From the NCBI GenBank assembly GCA_017414145.1, contig JAFPQL010000034.1, positions 1-12,472 of the forward strand: a stretch of DNA of 12,472 nucleotides, given 5' to 3'. Origin of the DNA: Oscillospiraceae bacterium (GTDB taxonomy: Bacteria; Bacillota_A; Clostridia; Oscillospirales; Ruminococcaceae). Shown here piece after piece: positions 1-6,739 of the stretch (position 1 is the stretch's first letter; the number at the start of each line of letters is the position of its first letter). The notes under the pieces were generated by a model that was given only the letters and a program-made list of their open reading frames with translations, had not been told where the DNA came from and did no database searches. The position numbers and the translations under genes were made by a program.

Positions 1-1199
1 ATCGACATATACGACAGCATATCGTTCATCCAGCCCATATTCCACTTGAAATTGAAGCCGAGGCCGCCGATGTCGGTCGGCTTGGTGACGAGCGGCCACG
101 CGGTGGATTCCTCCGCGATCATCAGCACATCGGGATGCCGTGCAAAGACCGCTTCATTGAGCTGCTTCAAGAAATCAACAGCTTCAAGATTCTCTCTGCC
201 GCCGTTGACATTCGGGCGCCACTCGCCGTCGCGCCGGTCGTAGTCGAGATAGAGCATCGAGGCGACCGCGTCCACGCGCAGTCCGTCGATGTGGAATTCG
301 TCGAGCCACCAGCACGCCGAGGAGATCAGGAACGAGCGCACCTCCGGGCGGCCGTAGTCAAAGACTCTGGTACCCCAGCCCTTGTGCTCCTGCTTGAGCG
401 GGTCGGTGTACTCATAGAGACATCCGCCGTCAAATTCATAAAGACCCTGCTCGTCCTTCGGGAAATGCGCCGGCACCCAGTCCAGAATGACGCCGATGCC
501 CGCCTGATGGAACAGATCGACCATTTTTCGGAAATCGTCGGGTGTGCCGAAGCGCGAGGTCGGGGCGAAATAGCCCGTGACCTGATAGCCCCATGAGCCG
601 TCGAACGGATATTCCGTCAGCGGCATGAATTCGATGTGCGTATAGGACAGCGACTGCATATACGGGATGATGCGCTTTGCAAACTCCGTATAGCTGAGCG
701 GATTGCCGTCCTCATAGGTCTGCCACGAGGCGAAATGCACCTCATAGATATTGACCGGACTCTTGTAGATGTTTGATGCTGCCTTTTTCTTCTGCCACGC
801 GGCATCCTTCCAGCGGTAAGCCGAGGCGTAGAGCTTGGTCGCGTTCTGCGGCGCCGTCTCGAAGTGCAGCCCGTAGGGGTCGTTCTTGAGCAGAACGGTG
901 CCGGACTGTGTCAGGATGCTGTATTTATAGATCGTGAACTGCGGCAGCGCGGGGAGCATCAGTTCCCAGACACCGTCCGCGATTTTCCGCATCGGGTCTG
1001 CGTGGTGATTCCACCCGTTGAAATCGCCGACCACCGATACATTGACCGCGTTCGGCGCCCAGACCCGGAAGACCGTATATTCCTTCTGTCCCTCCCGGAC
1101 GGAATGTGCGCCGAAGAAGCGCTGTGCATCATAGTTTCTGCCCTGATAAAAGAGGTGCAGCGGAAAGTCGTTGCGATTTTGCTGTTCAGCCGTATTCAT
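1..1199 (-). CDS. glgB: 1,4-alpha-glucan branching enzyme, partial (N-terminal 399 residues)
   Basis: Glycogen branching enzyme of family GH13 (GlgB type). It cuts alpha-1,4 glucan chains and rejoins them as alpha-1,6 branches during cytoplasmic glycogen synthesis. The frame is open from an ATG at 1199 to the left edge, so the C-terminus is missing. A CBM48-like domain lies at about residues 40-115 ([17 protein letters not shown] at 48-64). The GH13 barrel follows, with EVHFASW (153-159), [16 protein letters not shown] (198-213), region I DWVPAHF (240-246), region [12 protein letters not shown] with nucleophile Asp310, and region III AEEST (362-366) holding the acid/base Glu. Region IV with the third catalytic Asp should lie beyond the window. 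GGGAG at 1207-1211 sits 7 nt before the start. The extra N1 domain of E. coli GlgB is absent, so the numbering follows the shorter Bacillus-type enzymes. No other glycogen gene is visible here. Identity is secure from the motifs; whether the gene is intact cannot be judged. Confidence 0.95.
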   Translation of the reverse strand, partial: MNTAEQQNRNDFPLHLFYQGRNYDAQRFFGAHSVREGQKEYTVFRVWAPNAVNVSVVGDFNGWNHHADPMRKIADGVWELMLPALPQFTIYKYSILTQSGTVLLKNDPYGLHFETAPQNATKLYASAYRWKDAAWQKKKAASNIYKSPVNIYEVHFASWQTYEDGNPLSYTEFAKRIIPYMQSLSYTHIEFMPLTEYPFDGSWGYQVTGYFAPTSRFGTPDDFRKMVDLFHQAGIGVILDWVPAHFPKDEQGLYEFDGGCLYEYTDPLKQEHKGWGTRVFDYGRPEVRSFLISSACWWLDEFHIDGLRVDAVASMLYLDYDRRDGEWRPNVNGGRENLEAVDFLKQLNEAVFARHPDVLMIAEESTAWPLVTKPTDIGGLGFNFKWNMGWMNDMLSYMS

Positions 1200-1281
1200 G
1201 CTCTCACTCCCGTCCGGTAAACCGTGCCTGCCGGACTTGTCCTTTCTTCAGGATTTCTGTGCCGATTCTGTTTTGTTCCCG

Positions 1282-1300
1282 GACACACCGGCAGTGTGCC
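1282..1300 (-). promoter_or_regulatory. Inverted repeat in the glgB leader
   Basis: On the minus strand, GGCACAC, a 5-nt loop (TGCCG) and GTGTGTC form a 7-bp stem with one G-U pair. It begins about 8 bp downstream of the glgB -10. The ten bases CGGCACACTG on its promoter-proximal side also occur inside the inverted repeat over the tetR-fab promoter. It may be an mRNA leader hairpin or a DNA operator. Confidence 0.35.
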
Positions 1301-1308
1301 GTATATAC

Positions 1309-1337
1309 ATTTTACCATAAATCGCCGAATTTATCAA
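1309..1337 (-). promoter_or_regulatory. Sigma-A-type promoter for glgB
   Basis: On the minus strand, TTGATA (1332-1337) and TAAAAT (1309-1314) are separated by exactly 17 bp. The -35 differs from consensus at one base, as does the -10. Transcription would start near 1302 and give a leader of roughly 100 nt before glgB. The promoter indicates that glgB need not depend on read-through from spoIIE. Confidence 0.7.
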
Positions 1338-1470
1338 GCGTTTCTTGTGCAATCCCTCAAATTTCAGAATATCGCCCATTTTTGTCGGCGTGATTTGTGC
1401 AATTTGTCGGCTGAAGACGGCAGAGTGTGAACATTCTGTGTATATTTTGAATATTTGCAGTGGGCGGCAA

Positions 1471-3690
1471 TCAGTTCAGTGCCGCAGCAAGAACCGTCAC
1501 ATCGTCACGCGGCACGCCCTTGGCATCGCGCTGGGCTTTGGCGCAGACAGTGTGCGCCAGCGTCTGTAAATCGCCGCCCTGCGAGAGCCGCTGCCGGATG
1601 TACGGATAGAGCGAATCGTCCAGTCCGTCCGAGAGCAAGAAAAGCATATCGCCGCGCTCCAGCCGCAGGACGGTCGTGTAGGGTCTGGTCTGCGGGAGAA
1701 TGCCGATCGGGTCGGTCGCGGCCTGACAGAGCGTGATCCGTTCGCCGTGCTTGATGAGGGTCGGGCCCGCGCCGTATTTATAAAGTGTGACGGCGGCGGT
1801 GTCGGTGCAGATGCGGGCGACATCGAGTGTCGCAAAGCGCTCCTCGCCCGATTTGGTCAGCATGACGGCGTTGACGATCGCGGCGGCCGCTTCGCACTTC
1901 ACGCCGGACTGCACCAGCGCCCGGAAATTGGAGAGGACGATCCGCGCATCGACGGCGGCGTGACGCCCCGACCCCATGCCGTCCGAGATGACGAGATAGA
2001 CCGCGCCCTCGCCGTCGGTGAAGGTGTCCCAGCAGTCGCCGCAGGGCTCGTCCTCGTGTACGGCGCACTGCGCGGCGGCAGTCGAGACTTCATAGCCGCC
2101 CGCGCTTTGCAGAATGAGCCTTCGTGTGCCGCCCGCCTTCTCCTCGCCGCAGACGGTCAGGGGCTTTTGCAGCGCATCCTGTAAGCAGGCGGCGACGGCG
2201 CCGCTCTCGGTCGGGTCGGAGACAGGGAGATACAGCTCGATCAGCAGACGGTTCTTTACCGGAACGGAAACCGCCGCCGCTTCATACGGGATGCGGCAGC
2301 GGTCGAGGGTTCCCGTGACCAGACGGGTCATCTCGCGGCTGCCGGTGCGCTGTGTCTGCACACCGGCGCGGTGCAGCAGCTCCTCGGTCATGCGCATCTG
2401 CGAAAAGAGCATGGACTGCGATTCCCGCAGGCGCGCCGTCAGGATGCGGGCAGCGGCATTTTTCCGCTTGACACGGTGAAATTCCTCTGTGAGGCGCTCC
2501 GGCTTCAGGCAGCCCTCCGGCGGTGTGAGCGGCGCGGACAGCTCGGCGTCGGACATCTCCCGGAAGCAGCGCTTTGTCTCGCCGCCGCCGCTTTCCCAGC
2601 AGGTTGCGCGGCTTCTGCATCTGCTGCACACCGCCTCGCAGACCTGTTCGGCGGGATCGCCCGGCTCGTCGCTGCGGGCGAGCATATTCGCAATGCGTTC
2701 CGCCGAACCGCGCACCCGCCCGATGGAGCCGGAGAGGAACTCCATCCGGGCGCCGGTCAGTGCCGCGAAATCGGCCTCTGCGTCACTGAACTGCAACAGG
2801 GCGTCGGCCATGTCCCCGACCGGCAGGAACAGAAAGAGCAGTCCGCCGAGCGCGAAGCTGAGGAATACTGCCGCCGCGGACGCCGTCTGTCCCGCGAGCA
2901 GCAGCCCGATGCCTGCCGCCGTTTGCATGAGGACAAAGAGCACGCCGCGTCCTCTGCCGGACAGATATCCCGCCGCCAGCCCGGCCGTCGGGAGCACCGC
3001 CGCAAATCCGGCATATTCCGAGCCGGCGAGCAGCATGGCGCAGGCGGCCAGCGTCCCGCAGATCACGCCGCCTGCCGTGCGGTATCGCTTTGCGGCGCTC
3101 AGGACGAGAAACGCCGCTGCCATTGCGCCGAAATGGAGCATGAACAGCCGCAGGGAGCAGAGCGCTGCCAGTGCGGCCGTTCCGCAGACGGCGGCGGGGA
3201 GCGCATCGGCGGGACGCAGCCGCAGCGGGAGTCCGTTTGCGCAGCAGCGCAGCACCGCACCGGCGCAGAGTGCCAGCAGCGCCGCGGCGAGCGCCCCCGC
3301 CAGCAGGACGAGCCAGTCCCCTGTGCCGATCAGGCCGCCGATGCTGAAAATCAGTGCGGAGAGCAGCGTGCTTCCGCCGGCGAGAACGGCTGCACGCAGC
3401 GGATTGCTCCTGCTGCCGAGCAGCCAGCGGATCAGAACCGTCAGGGCGAGCGAGCAGACGGCGACCGGCGCCCCGCTGAGCATACCGGTGAGGGCGTATG
3501 TAAAGAAGGTGCCCGCGAGCAGCGCCAGCCCGCAGACCGGCGGCAGCGCGGCGGCCAGTGCCGTATTCAGCGGAATCAGAAAGCCGTTGAAGCGTGCCGC
3601 CGCCAGCAGGCACGCTCCGCCTGTGCAGAGGAGCAGCCCCGCCGTGCGCAGCATCGGCAGGCGGAGTCTCTCCCGGTCGGGATGTTTCAT
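1471..3690 (-). CDS. spoIIE: Stage II sporulation protein E (PP2C serine phosphatase)
   Basis: SpoIIE is the polytopic membrane phosphatase of the polar sporulation septum. It dephosphorylates the anti-anti-sigma factor SpoIIAA and so activates sigma-F in the forespore. Residues about 15-295 are almost wholly hydrophobic and fit about ten membrane segments. A central region (300-535) carries a cysteine cluster, Cys351/355/358/364, ending in a CW pair. The C-terminal PP2C domain (about 535-739) has VISDGMGSG with metal ligand Asp570, FATLDVARI, GDMLFLLSDGLDD with Asp688, and RDDVTV with Asp729/730. At 739 residues it is somewhat shorter than B. subtilis SpoIIE (827). I place the start at 3690 because TGAGG (3700-3704) lies 9 nt before it. 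An in-frame ATG at 3705 would add five residues but has no ribosome binding site. It is divergent from the fatty acid operon and transcribed toward glgB. Its promoter has the 21-bp spacing of Spo0A-activated promoters. The family call is firm; the role in this organism is inferred from the family. Confidence 0.95.
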   Translation of the reverse strand: MKHPDRERLRLPMLRTAGLLLCTGGACLLAAARFNGFLIPLNTALAAALPPVCGLALLAGTFFTYALTGMLSGAPVAVCSLALTVLIRWLLGSRSNPLRAAVLAGGSTLLSALIFSIGGLIGTGDWLVLLAGALAAALLALCAGAVLRCCANGLPLRLRPADALPAAVCGTAALAALCSLRLFMLHFGAMAAAFLVLSAAKRYRTAGGVICGTLAACAMLLAGSEYAGFAAVLPTAGLAAGYLSGRGRGVLFVLMQTAAGIGLLLAGQTASAAAVFLSFALGGLLFLFLPVGDMADALLQFSDAEADFAALTGARMEFLSGSIGRVRGSAERIANMLARSDEPGDPAEQVCEAVCSRCRSRATCWESGGGETKRCFREMSDAELSAPLTPPEGCLKPERLTEEFHRVKRKNAAARILTARLRESQSMLFSQMRMTEELLHRAGVQTQRTGSREMTRLVTGTLDRCRIPYEAAAVSVPVKNRLLIELYLPVSDPTESGAVAACLQDALQKPLTVCGEEKAGGTRRLILQSAGGYEVSTAAAQCAVHEDEPCGDCWDTFTDGEGAVYLVISDGMGSGRHAAVDARIVLSNFRALVQSGVKCEAAAAIVNAVMLTKSGEERFATLDVARICTDTAAVTLYKYGAGPTLIKHGERITLCQAATDPIGILPQTRPYTTVLRLERGDMLFLLSDGLDDSLYPYIRQRLSQGGDLQTLAHTVCAKAQRDAKGVPRDDVTVLAAALN

Positions 3691-3699
3691 GTCTTCATT

Positions 3700-3704
3700 C
3701 CTCA
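3700..3704 (-). promoter_or_regulatory. Ribosome binding site fixing the spoIIE start
   Basis: TGAGG on the minus strand ends 9 nt before the ATG at 3690. No purine-rich site precedes the alternative ATG at 3705, which overlaps this element. This favours the shorter protein. Confidence 0.6.
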
Positions 3705-3743
3705 TTTCGTGTGCATTCGCGCAGCGTTTCCGCGCGCAGGATC

Positions 3744-3777
3744 ATTATACCAGAAAGAATGCGCGAATTTTGTCAAA
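3744..3777 (-). promoter_or_regulatory. spoIIE promoter with 21-bp spacer and overlapping Spo0A-like box
   Basis: On the minus strand a consensus TTGACA (3771-3776) and a consensus TATAAT (3744-3749) are separated by 21 bp (3750-3770). Normal sigma-A promoters have about 17. B. subtilis spoIIE and spoIIG promoters have 21-22 bp and need Spo0A~P bound over the -35. Here TTTGACA (plus strand TGTCAAA, 3771-3777) differs by one base from the Spo0A box TTCGACA/TGTCGAA and overlaps the -35. A -35 at 17 bp would read ACAAAA, which is poor. Start of transcription is expected near 3737, giving a leader of about 47 nt. Confidence 0.7.
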
Positions 3778-3819
3778 GGGATACCCCGCCGTGCGGGCAC
3801 TCTGACGGAGCACTGATTT

Positions 3820-3847
3820 TTCAGACAATTCCGCCCGTGTGTCTGAA
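3820..3847. promoter_or_regulatory. Dyad TTCAGACA-N12-TGTCTGAA upstream of the fab promoter
   Basis: A perfect 8+8 bp inverted repeat has arms at 3820-3827 and 3840-3847, with half-site centres 20 bp apart (about two helical turns). It ends 5 bp before the -35 of the rightward promoter and lies about 43 bp upstream of the spoIIE -35. It could be a transcription factor site or an RNA hairpin. The protein that binds it is unknown. Confidence 0.4.
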
Positions 3848-3852
3848 TTCGC

Positions 3853-3881
3853 TTGACATTGCGGGGAATCTATGGTATAAT
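3853..3881 (+). promoter_or_regulatory. Consensus sigma-A promoter of the tetR-fab operon
   Basis: TTGACA (3853-3858) and TATAAT (3876-3881) are both perfect consensus hexamers with a 17-bp spacer. Transcription should start near 3888, giving a leader of about 60 nt before the tetR start at 3947. A promoter this strong needs repression to be tunable, which fits the inverted repeat that follows. Confidence 0.85.
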
Positions 3882-3884
3882 GAC

Positions 3885-3914
3885 AGCACACCCTGTGCCG
3901 GCACACTGTGTGCT
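3885..3914. promoter_or_regulatory. 30-bp inverted repeat over the start site: candidate TetR operator
   Basis: Outer arms AGCACAC (3885-3891) and GTGTGCT (3908-3914) flank a perfect inner palindrome TGTGCCGGCACA (3894-3905). Only the two base pairs between arm and core on each side break the symmetry. The element starts 4 bp after the -10 and covers the predicted start of transcription, where a bound repressor would block RNA polymerase. The regulator gene starts 32 bp further on, so autoregulation of the whole operon is the simplest reading. A role as a 5' leader hairpin is not excluded. Confidence 0.55.
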
Positions 3915-3946
3915 GAACAGGAACCGAGGAAAGGAGCGCCGGCGCT

Positions 3947-4570
3947 ATGGCTGAACCGCACACCGGTCTGATCTGTGATGAGATCTCGGAAAAAATCATC
4001 GGCATCGCGGCCGACCTCGTGAGAGAGGAAGGCGCTCACCGCGTCAATGTCAGAAAAATCATCGCCCGTCTCGGCGTGACGAACCGCGTCTTTTACAACC
4101 GCTTCAAAAACTGCGACGAGGTGCTGCGGATTGTCTATTCCCGCGCCGTCGTGCAGACCAGAGAGGCGATTGTGCCGGACTTTTCGGACAAGGAGAGCTT
4201 TGTCCGCTTCTGTCTGGATGCCGCCGAGCAGGTGTTAGTTTCCACCTACGACATGAAAATGCAGTTTTCCCGCTATGTGTTCGAGCATGACTCCCTGACA
4301 GAGGAAAACCGCCTCTGGTGGAAGGAACATATCATCCGGAATTATGAATACGCCCGCAGCAAAGGCTATGTCGGCGAGGCGGACACCGATGCGCTCTGCT
4401 ACGCAATCTGGTGCTTCTGCCGCGGCTATTACGCCGACATCGCGGCACGCGGCATGGAAAAGGCGGATGCCGTCCGGTATTTCCGGTACGGCTTTGGCTG
4501 CCTGCTGAACGGGATCATGATTCCGGACGGCGCTTTGCGGAGCGAACAAGCAGAGGAGAGACAATCATGA
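3947..4570 (+). CDS. TetR-family transcriptional regulator of the fatty acid operon
   Basis: A 207-residue protein of TetR size and layout. The N-terminal helices (about 10-60) hold a helix-turn-helix with the pattern VNVRKIIARLGVTNRVFYNRF at 33-53 and the usual K/CDEVL continuation (FKNCDEVL, 53-60). Residues 70-200 form an alpha-helical ligand-binding and dimerisation region rich in aromatics and cysteine (AIWCFCRGYYADIAARGM at about 152-169), as expected for an acyl-CoA or acyl-ACP pocket. It is the first gene after the promoter and shares an ATGA overlap with fabH, so it must be co-transcribed with the pathway. AAGGAG (3931-3936) precedes the start by 10 nt. Fatty acid operons of this type are usually controlled by FabT (MarR family) or FapR; the E. 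coli regulator FabR is TetR-type but in a different context. The fold assignment is firm. Its ligand and direction of control are inferred from position only. Confidence 0.85.
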   Translation: MAEPHTGLICDEISEKIIGIAADLVREEGAHRVNVRKIIARLGVTNRVFYNRFKNCDEVLRIVYSRAVVQTREAIVPDFSDKESFVRFCLDAAEQVLVSTYDMKMQFSRYVFEHDSLTEENRLWWKEHIIRNYEYARSKGYVGEADTDALCYAIWCFCRGYYADIAARGMEKADAVRYFRYGFGCLLNGIMIPDGALRSEQAEERQS

Positions 4571-5520
4571 GCATCAGAATCATCGGAACCGGCTCCTATG
4601 TGCCGGAGAAAATCGTGACAAACGACGACCTTTCGCAGATGGTCGATACCTCAGACGAGTGGATCACCCAGCGCGTCGGCGTGAAGCAGCGCCGCGTCTC
4701 CGTCAGCGAGACAACGGCCGATCTCGGCACAAGGGCGGCACAGCGGGCGCTGGAGGCTGCCGGCATCTCCGCGGAGGAGCTGGACCTGATTGTCACGGCG
4801 ACCGTCAGCGGCGACAGCATCTGTCCGTCCACGGCGGCGCTCATCCAGACGGCCATCGGCGCGAAATGTCCGGCATTCGACATCAGCTCGGCGTGCAGCG
4901 GCTTTCTCTTTGCACTCGATACCGCGGCGGCATTCATCGCACGCGGCGGCATCCGGCACGCACTGGTCATCGGGACGGAGCGCCTGAGCCGGGTGCTGAA
5001 CTGGACCGACCGCTCCACCTGCGTCATCTTCGGCGACGGCGCCGGCGCGGCTGTGGTCGCGCCCGGAGACAGCTATCTTGTCTCGCATCTGTTCACGCAG
5101 GGCAACGCCGATGTGCTTTCGATTCCCGCGGGCAAGGGCAATTCGCCGTTTTATGAGCGCGAGGAGCCGGTCTATCAGGTCACGATGAACGGGCAGGAAA
5201 CCTTCAAATTCGCCGTGCGGCGCATCGTGGACGACATCCGTCTGGTCACGGAGCAGGCGGGCATCACGCCGGAGCAGCTCCGGTATATCGTGCCGCATCA
5301 GGCAAACAGCCGCATCATCGACCTCGCCGCGAGAAAGCTCGGCGTGCCGATGGAGAAATTCCGGCTGAACATCGACCGGTACGGCAACACCTCCTCCGCA
5401 AGCGTCGCAATCTCGCTTGACGAGCTGGTGCGCAGCGGCGAGCTGCGGCAGGGCGATCTGATCGCGCTCTGTGCCTTCGGCGGCGGACTTTCCAGTGCCG
5501 CCTGCATCATTCGCTGGTAA
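4567..5520 (+). CDS. fabH: 3-oxoacyl-ACP synthase III (initiating condensing enzyme)
   Basis: KAS III condenses a short acyl-CoA starter with malonyl-ACP, the first step of type II fatty acid synthesis in the cytosol. The 317-residue length is typical. The thiolase-fold catalytic triad is complete: Cys110 in DISSACSGF, His244 in VPHQANSRI and Asn274 in YGNTSSASV, almost the same numbering as E. coli FabH. The glycine-rich end CAFGGGLSSAA (302-312) is also present. The frame is open upstream to 4411, but the start at 4567 is right: it begins the conserved MSIRIIGTGSYVPEKIV, has GGAG 8 nt before it, and forms an ATGA overlap with the tetR stop. Translation is probably coupled. Starter preference (acetyl or branched) cannot be read reliably from sequence. 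Confidence 0.97.
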   Translation: MSIRIIGTGSYVPEKIVTNDDLSQMVDTSDEWITQRVGVKQRRVSVSETTADLGTRAAQRALEAAGISAEELDLIVTATVSGDSICPSTAALIQTAIGAKCPAFDISSACSGFLFALDTAAAFIARGGIRHALVIGTERLSRVLNWTDRSTCVIFGDGAGAAVVAPGDSYLVSHLFTQGNADVLSIPAGKGNSPFYEREEPVYQVTMNGQETFKFAVRRIVDDIRLVTEQAGITPEQLRYIVPHQANSRIIDLAARKLGVPMEKFRLNIDRYGNTSSASVAISLDELVRSGELRQGDLIALCAFGGGLSSAACIIRW

Positions 5521-5521
5521 T

Positions 5522-5537
5522 CTGCCGGAAGCGGCAG
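5522..5537 (+). repeat. Intercistronic hairpin between fabH and acpP
   Basis: CTGCCG (5522-5527), loop GAAG and CGGCAG (5532-5537) form a perfect 6-bp GC-rich stem directly after the fabH stop. It is followed by CGCCACATATATTTTATC rather than a clean T run, so it is not a convincing terminator. It could serve in mRNA processing or stabilisation before the highly expressed acpP. Confidence 0.4.
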
Positions 5538-5571
5538 CGCCACATATATTTTATCAGGGAGGAAATCAACC

Positions 5572-5796
5572 ATGGACAGCGCAAAAATCATTGAGGTGCT
5601 CGCAAACCACCTCGAAATGGATCCGTCTGAAATCACCGAGGAAACCACCTTTGCAGAGCTGGGCGTCGATTCGCTCGAAGCCGTCGAAATCATGATGGAG
5701 ATGGAAGACGAGCTGGGCGTCGGCGAGATCAACCCGCAGGAAGCCGGCAAGTCCGTCAAGGAGCTGGTCGATTACATCAACTCCAAGCAGGGCTGA
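5572..5796 (+). CDS. acpP: Acyl carrier protein
   Basis: A 74-residue acidic four-helix carrier protein that holds the growing acyl chain as a thioester on 4'-phosphopantetheine. The attachment site is Ser34 in ELGVDSLEAVEIMMEMED, the classic DSL motif followed by acidic helix II that docks the Fab enzymes. AGGGAGG (5556-5562) precedes the start by 9 nt. This is one of the stronger ribosome binding sites of the operon and suits a protein needed in excess. It sits 51 bp after fabH, one of the longer gaps in the operon, and 4 bp before fabK. ACP synthase, which would add the prosthetic group, is not in this window. Confidence 0.97.
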   Translation: MDSAKIIEVLANHLEMDPSEITEETTFAELGVDSLEAVEIMMEMEDELGVGEINPQEAGKSVKELVDYINSKQG

Positions 5797-5800
5797 TCCT

Positions 5801-6739
5801 ATGCGGCAGACAGCAGTTCTCTGCGATCTGCTTGGCATCCGGTATCCGGTGCTGCAGGGCGGCATGGCGCATATCTCGGACGCCCGCCTTGCGGCAGCGG
5901 TCTCCGAGGGCGGCGGACTGGGCATCCTTTCCGCGGCTCACGGCGACCCGGAGCGGCTCGCAGCTCAGATTGACGAAATCCGTGCCATGACGAACAAGCC
6001 CTTCGGCGTGAATCTCATGCTGCGCGGTGAACATATTGACGCACTGGCCCGCGTCGTCGCGGAGAAGAAGGTCGCCGTCGTCACGACGGGCGCCGGCTCC
6101 CCGACGGAGTATATCCCGATGTGGCGCGAGGCGGGTGTGAAGGTCATCCCCGTGATCTCCACGGCGGCAATGGCACAGCTCATGGAGAAATCCGGCGCCG
6201 ACGCGGTGGTCGCGGAGGGCACGGAGTCCGGCGGCCATGTCGGCGAAATGACGACCATGGCGCTGGTGCCGCAGGTCTGTGACGCGGTTTCGATTCCGGT
6301 CATCGCGGCGGGCGGCATCGCGGACGGCAGAGGCGTCGCGGCAGCACTGATGCTCGGCGCGGTCGGCGTCCAGCTCGGCACGCGCTTTCTGGTCGCCGAG
6401 GAATGCTGCGTGCATCCCGAATACAAGGCGAGAGTGCTGAAGGCGAAGGACAGCTCCACGATTGTCACGGGCAGACGGCTCGGACACCCCGTCCGCAGTC
6501 TCAAGACGGCATTCTCCCGTGCCTACGCAAAGGCGGAGTACACCGACATTTCCGATGAGGATCTGGAAGCGATGGCAGTCGGCACGCTGCGTGCGGCAGT
6601 CGCGGATGGCGATGCGAAAAAGGGCTGCTTCCTCGCGGGGCAGATCTCCGGCATGGTCAATCGGGAACAGCCCGCAGCGGAGATTGTCGCGGAAATCATG
6701 GCAGAGGCGGAGTCGCTTCTGAAAAAGGGAGCAGAATAA
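5801..6739 (+). CDS. fabK: Enoyl-ACP reductase II (FMN-dependent)
   Basis: FabK reduces trans-2-enoyl-ACP to acyl-ACP, the last step of each elongation cycle, using FMN and NAD(P)H. It is a nitronate monooxygenase-like TIM barrel, unrelated to FabI. Visible features are the N-terminal YPVLQGGMAHISD (15-27), GGLGILSAA (38-46), KPFGVNLML (66-74), the signature AEGTESGGHVGEMTTM with the conserved His146, IPVIAAGGIADGRGVAAAL (165-183) for phosphate binding, and LGTRFLVAEE (192-201). The 312 residues are normal for the family. A related 2-nitropropane dioxygenase-like enzyme is the alternative, but the setting between acpP and fabD and the GGH motif settle it. The start lies 4 nt after the acpP stop with only a weak ribosome binding site, so coupling is likely. 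FabK-type reductases are intrinsically insensitive to triclosan. Confidence 0.95.
   Translation: MRQTAVLCDLLGIRYPVLQGGMAHISDARLAAAVSEGGGLGILSAAHGDPERLAAQIDEIRAMTNKPFGVNLMLRGEHIDALARVVAEKKVAVVTTGAGSPTEYIPMWREAGVKVIPVISTAAMAQLMEKSGADAVVAEGTESGGHVGEMTTMALVPQVCDAVSIPVIAAGGIADGRGVAAALMLGAVGVQLGTRFLVAEECCVHPEYKARVLKAKDSSTIVTGRRLGHPVRSLKTAFSRAYAKAEYTDISDEDLEAMAVGTLRAAVADGDAKKGCFLAGQISGMVNREQPAAEIVAEIMAEAESLLKKGAE

Larger units (their letters stand above)
1200..1470. other. spoIIE-glgB intergenic region
   Basis: This 271-bp non-coding stretch separates the spoIIE stop codon from the glgB start; both genes run leftward. It contains the glgB promoter at 1309-1337 and a potential leader hairpin at 1282-1300. 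The part next to spoIIE (1340-1470) is AT-richer than the genes. I see no convincing rho-independent terminator for spoIIE there, since no GC-rich stem is followed by a T run in the minus direction. Short plus-strand open frames across it have no ribosome binding site and look like chance. Confidence 0.6.

Noticed and set aside
135..596. Plus-strand frame of 153 codons near the left edge
   Set aside because: It is antisense to glgB, whose GH13 motifs in the minus frame are unmistakable.
3785..3797. CCCGC-CGT-GCGGG stem upstream of the spoIIE -35
   Set aside because: Five base pairs of GC in a GC-rich genome can arise by chance, and there is no positional or sequence relation to the other dyads.
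2371..3816. Long plus-strand open frames (481 and 438 codons) opposite spoIIE
   Set aside because: They mirror the GC-rich spoIIE codons, are low-complexity Arg/Ala/Gln/Ser-rich sequences with no recognisable domain, and have no ribosome binding site. The minus-strand frame has clear SpoIIE motifs.
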